This document shows positions 7,456 to 9,169 of a DNA stretch of 9,169 nucleotides, piece after piece; the first letter of the stretch is position 1, and every line of letters begins with the position of its first letter. The DNA lies in assembly GCA_009835515.1 (NCBI GenBank), contig VXXH01000651.1:1-9169 (forward strand), written 5' to 3'. The DNA comes from Candidatus Poribacteria bacterium. GTDB taxonomy: Bacteria; Poribacteria; WGA-4E; WGA-3G. The notes under the pieces were generated by a model, which did not search any database, was not told the DNA's origin, and saw nothing but the letters and a program-made list of their open reading frames with translations. A program made the position numbers and the translations under genes.

Positions 7456-7485
7456 AAAAAAGCAGGGCAATTTCAAATGCCCTGC
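7456..7485 (-). terminator. Rho-independent terminator after the antitoxin-like gene
   Basis: A perfect 8-bp stem GCAGGGCA / TGCCCTGC (arms at 7485-7478 and 7469-7462) with an 8-base loop, followed on the minus strand by six T residues (7461-7456). It starts 60 bases after the TGA at 7545. The other strand has no T tract after the stem, so it acts leftward. It separates the small gene from gmhA, which therefore needs its own promoter between 7455 and 7372. I see only a weak extended -10-like TGATACTTT there. Confidence 0.85.
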
Positions 7486-7544
7486 ATACATTCTATATCC
7501 TGCTTTTAAAATAACTCTCTGTACCGGATGAGAACGTAAATGCA

Positions 7545-7832
7545 TCAGTCCTGCTTGTGGCATTTGACCGGCGGTAGCGATACATATTTCCAACCTTCCG
7601 CTTTGTTCTTTTTATTTTCCGCCTTCAAATAATCGACAAGTTCCTGCATAGTTTTGAACCGAGCAGCAAACTCTTCTTTCATCTTATAGCATTCTTCAAG
7701 GATGGGATCCATGGGTGGATGCGGTTTCTCTTTCATTTGTATCTCCTCAATCAGTTCTGCAGGGGTATAAAGGTAGCTAACTACTGTGGTTTCGATGTAT
7801 ACCTTCGGTTTTATTTGTTCATATTTTAGCAT
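7545..7832 (-). CDS. Small protein: VapC-type PIN toxin N-terminal remnant fused in frame to a putative antitoxin
   Basis: The 95-codon frame has two unlike parts. Residues 8-21 ('KPKVYIETTVVSYL') match the first beta strand and first acidic residue of VapC-family PIN-domain toxins as I remember them. The expected continuation (a TARPSRD-like stretch and the remaining acidic residues) is absent. From Met33 (ATG at 7736) the sequence is a charged, probably helical protein of 63 residues ending 'WKYVSLPPVKCHKQD', the size of an antitoxin. Met33 has an ideal Shine-Dalgarno GAGGAG six bases upstream, while the ATG at 7832 has none in range. I therefore think the 63-residue product is the main protein and the first 32 codons are leftover toxin plus the antitoxin leader. 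A translated 95-residue fusion remains possible. No toxin gene follows before the terminator at 7485. The antitoxin label rests on size, context and the attached PIN remnant, not on a recognised DNA-binding motif. Confidence 0.6.
   Translation of the reverse strand: MLKYEQIKPKVYIETTVVSYLYTPAELIEEIQMKEKPHPPMDPILEECYKMKEEFAARFKTMQELVDYLKAENKKNKAEGWKYVSLPPVKCHKQD
7743..7748 (-). promoter_or_regulatory. Ribosome binding site for the internal start at 7736
   Basis: GAGGAG on the minus strand, separated by ATACAA (6 bases) from the ATG at 7736-7734. This near-ideal site decides in favour of the internal start over the ATG at 7832, which is preceded by an A/T-rich stretch without a purine-rich site at the right distance. 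Confidence 0.7.
7768..7832 (-). pseudogene. Truncated start of a VapC-family PIN toxin
   Basis: About 21 codons that read like the beginning of a PIN-domain ribonuclease ('KVYIETT' followed by 'VVSYL'). A complete domain needs roughly 120-140 residues and three or four acidic residues; only the first, Glu14, is here. After Leu21 the sequence becomes 'YTPAELIEEIQ' and runs into the ribosome binding site of the next start, so the break is probably near 7770. The exact breakpoint is inferred. It cannot be an active nuclease. Confidence 0.5.
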
Positions 7833-7859
7833 GAAATTAATTTGCTTTCAAATCCTTCT

Positions 7860-7888
7860 CTATTAGCGAACAGTATTGTTCTTGTCAA
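7860..7888 (-). promoter_or_regulatory. Candidate promoter with palindromic operator in the spacer
   Basis: Reading the minus strand, a perfect TTGACA (7888-7883) is followed after 17 bases by TAATAG (7865-7860), a weak -10. The spacer holds the inverted repeat GAACA-ATAC-TGTTC (7881-7868). A repressor bound there would block polymerase, as is common for self-regulated toxin-antitoxin operons. It lies just after the permease stop and about 30 bases before the small gene at 7832. No T tract follows the palindrome, so it is not a terminator. The -35 and palindrome are seen directly; the role is inferred. Confidence 0.4.
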
Positions 7889-7893
7889 TATTC

Positions 7894-9169
7894 CTAGATC
7901 CGGAAAATTTCGCCTAACTTTCCGCCGAGTACGCGGCCAGCACCGAGCAGACACGCGATTAGAATTAACATCCCTACTACACCCAAGGCACTCGCCGTAT
8001 ATGCACCGTGATCGGGACGTTGCGAAAGTGCCCAAATCGCTTTTGTAATCGGATAGTACTTGTCCTGCATTGCCAAGATTAAACTGTCACTAACCTCTAA
8101 CATCGAAAAGGAAAAGACGAGAATCGCACCTGCGAGGATATTTGCGATAACTAAGGGCAGCGTTATCTTGTATAAGGTACGGATCGGTGTCGCTCCCATG
8201 TTTTGCGATGCCTCTTCGTAACTAACGCTCGTCTGCTGGAGTCCGGCATAGATGGAGCGCAACATATACGGCAACCGCCGCACCGCATAGCTGATAATCA
8301 GAAGAAATGTCGGATTCTTTCGAGGGTCTATGACAGAAACCAACCCATCGGGGAAATACCTCAGCAGTAGGGTCGTATCCGCAAAACTGCCCATGTATCC
8401 GAACGCGATCGCAACACCCGGCAACGCTAAGGGTAACATCGCGACTGCATCCAACAAATTTTGGAACGGGAGCCGTTTCCGAGTTAACAAGTATGATACC
8501 ACAATACCGACTAAGAGTGCCAACAGCGTGCTGAAAATACTGTATTTTAGACTGTTAAAGATACTCGGCAGTGTATCGTCATGTGTGAATGTCTCAACAT
8601 AATGTGCGAAGGTCCACGATTGCGGTAACACGCTCAATCGCCATTGGCTGGCATCCGGGGTCAAGGAGACAAGGATGACACTGATATGTGGTAACAGTGC
8701 CATAAACGTCACCCCACCAATAAAGAGATAGATGATGGTGCGCATCCCCCATCTGGCATCCGTTTCGCGTGAAGTCACGTGCCCCCTGCCGAGCATCTCA
8801 TAGTGCTTACTTCCCGTCCACCGTTTCGAGACATAAAAAGCTAACGCCGTTAGCACAATAATTAGGACAACGAGGGCGTATCCCATCGGATTTGTGTTCG
8901 CCTCGGTGACTTGGTTGAAGATTCGCACCGAAATCACGTTGCGGTATTCAAAGATCAGCGGTGTGCCGAGATCCGTAAATGCCCAGATAAAGACGAGAAT
9001 CGCGCCAGCGAAATAACCCGGCATCATCAACGGCAGTGTTATTTGACGGAAAACTTGGAACCGCGAGGCACCCATATTCTCGGCGGCTTCCTCTAAACTT
9101 GGATCAACGTTTGCGAGTGCAGCGACGATGTTAAGATACATGATCGGATACAGGTGCAATGTGGATAAC
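7894..9169 (-). CDS. ABC transporter permease, fused two-domain iron(III)-type (5' end cut by window edge)
   Basis: Inner-membrane channel subunit of a binding-protein-dependent ABC importer. The frame is open through the right edge (the codon at 9159 is TTG in an open frame, not a convincing start), so the N-terminus is missing. Two EAA loops, the sites that dock the ATPase, are visible: 'EEAAENMGASRFQVF' near 9055-9097 and 'EEASQNMGATPIRTLY' near 8165-8219. Each is followed by 'ITLPL' and a hydrophobic segment, so the protein contains two permease units fused head to tail. The second half has about six hydrophobic helices. Fused permeases of this layout are typical of the FbpB/SfuB/AfuB iron(III) family, usually 500-700 residues; about 425 are present here. 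Some thiamine, phosphonate and polyamine permeases look similar, so the substrate is not certain. The binding-protein and ATPase genes are not in the window and may lie upstream beyond the edge. Stop codon is TAG at 7896-7894. Confidence 0.9.
   Translation of the reverse strand, partial: LSTLHLYPIMYLNIVAALANVDPSLEEAAENMGASRFQVFRQITLPLMMPGYFAGAILVFIWAFTDLGTPLIFEYRNVISVRIFNQVTEANTNPMGYALVVLIIVLTALAFYVSKRWTGSKHYEMLGRGHVTSRETDARWGMRTIIYLFIGGVTFMALLPHISVILVSLTPDASQWRLSVLPQSWTFAHYVETFTHDDTLPSIFNSLKYSIFSTLLALLVGIVVSYLLTRKRLPFQNLLDAVAMLPLALPGVAIAFGYMGSFADTTLLLRYFPDGLVSVIDPRKNPTFLLIISYAVRRLPYMLRSIYAGLQQTSVSYEEASQNMGATPIRTLYKITLPLVIANILAGAILVFSFSMLEVSDSLILAMQDKYYPITKAIWALSQRPDHGAYTASALGVVGMLILIACLLGAGRVLGGKLGEIFRI

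Noticed and set aside
6830..7531. 233-codon open frame on the plus strand
   Set aside because: Antisense to gmhA, whose catalytic motifs are unmistakable, and it reads through the leftward terminator at 7456-7485. Composition (Ser, Arg, Cys-rich) is typical of a shadow frame.
7408..7593. 61-codon minus-strand frame overlapping the end of the antitoxin-like gene, where a toxin would be expected
   Set aside because: Its translation runs straight through the terminator stem and T tract and shows no PIN or other toxin features.
1..9169. CRISPR array, tRNA/rRNA genes, insertion sequence ends or attachment sites
   Set aside because: I looked on both strands and saw no regularly spaced direct repeats, tRNA-like cloverleaf, transposase motif or flanking terminal inverted repeats.

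Overview
The window is a single-strand cluster: all seven protein-coding loci I can support lie on the minus strand, so transcription runs from the right edge to the left. Base composition is moderate. Exported proteins, a GmhA-type sedoheptulose-7-phosphate isomerase and Shine-Dalgarno sites of the GGAGG type indicate a bacterium with a Gram-negative-type envelope. The AAA ATPase plus PD-(D/E)XK architecture and the VapC-like 'KVYIETTVVSYL' start remind me of uncultivated lineages such as Candidatus Poribacteria or cyanobacteria. That placement is an impression from memory, not a result.

Right to left along transcription: (1) 9169-7894 is the 3' part of a fused two-domain ABC transporter permease of the iron(III)/FbpB-SfuB type, cut by the window edge. 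(2) 7832-7545 is a small frame in which the first ~21 residues match the start of a VapC-family PIN toxin, and the rest looks like a separate small protein (candidate antitoxin) with its own ribosome binding site and internal ATG. A good hairpin-plus-U-tract terminator follows at 7485-7456. (3) 7371-6781 is gmhA. (4) 6691-5072 is an AAA ATPase with a C-terminal PD-(D/E)XK nuclease-like domain. (5) 5058-4783 and 4780-3083 encode the small (DUF4212) and large (VC_2705-type) subunits of a sodium:solute symporter, 2 bases apart. (6) 3036-1387 is a secreted protein tentatively related to DUF3352. (7) 1344-163 is a membrane-anchored HEAT-repeat protein, followed by a second terminator at 125-100.

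The two terminators bracket gmhA through the HEAT gene. I saw no strong terminator inside that stretch, and the intergenic gaps are 2 to 89 bases, so it may be one long unit or a few nested ones with weak internal promoters. The functional pairings I am confident of are the two symporter subunits and, less so, the two exported proteins at the end. The remaining neighbours do not form an obvious pathway.

The strongest candidate for something unusual is the toxin-remnant/antitoxin locus at 7545-7893. It has a palindromic operator-like sequence inside a candidate promoter, a truncated PIN start, an antitoxin-like gene with an excellent internal start, and no toxin downstream before the terminator.
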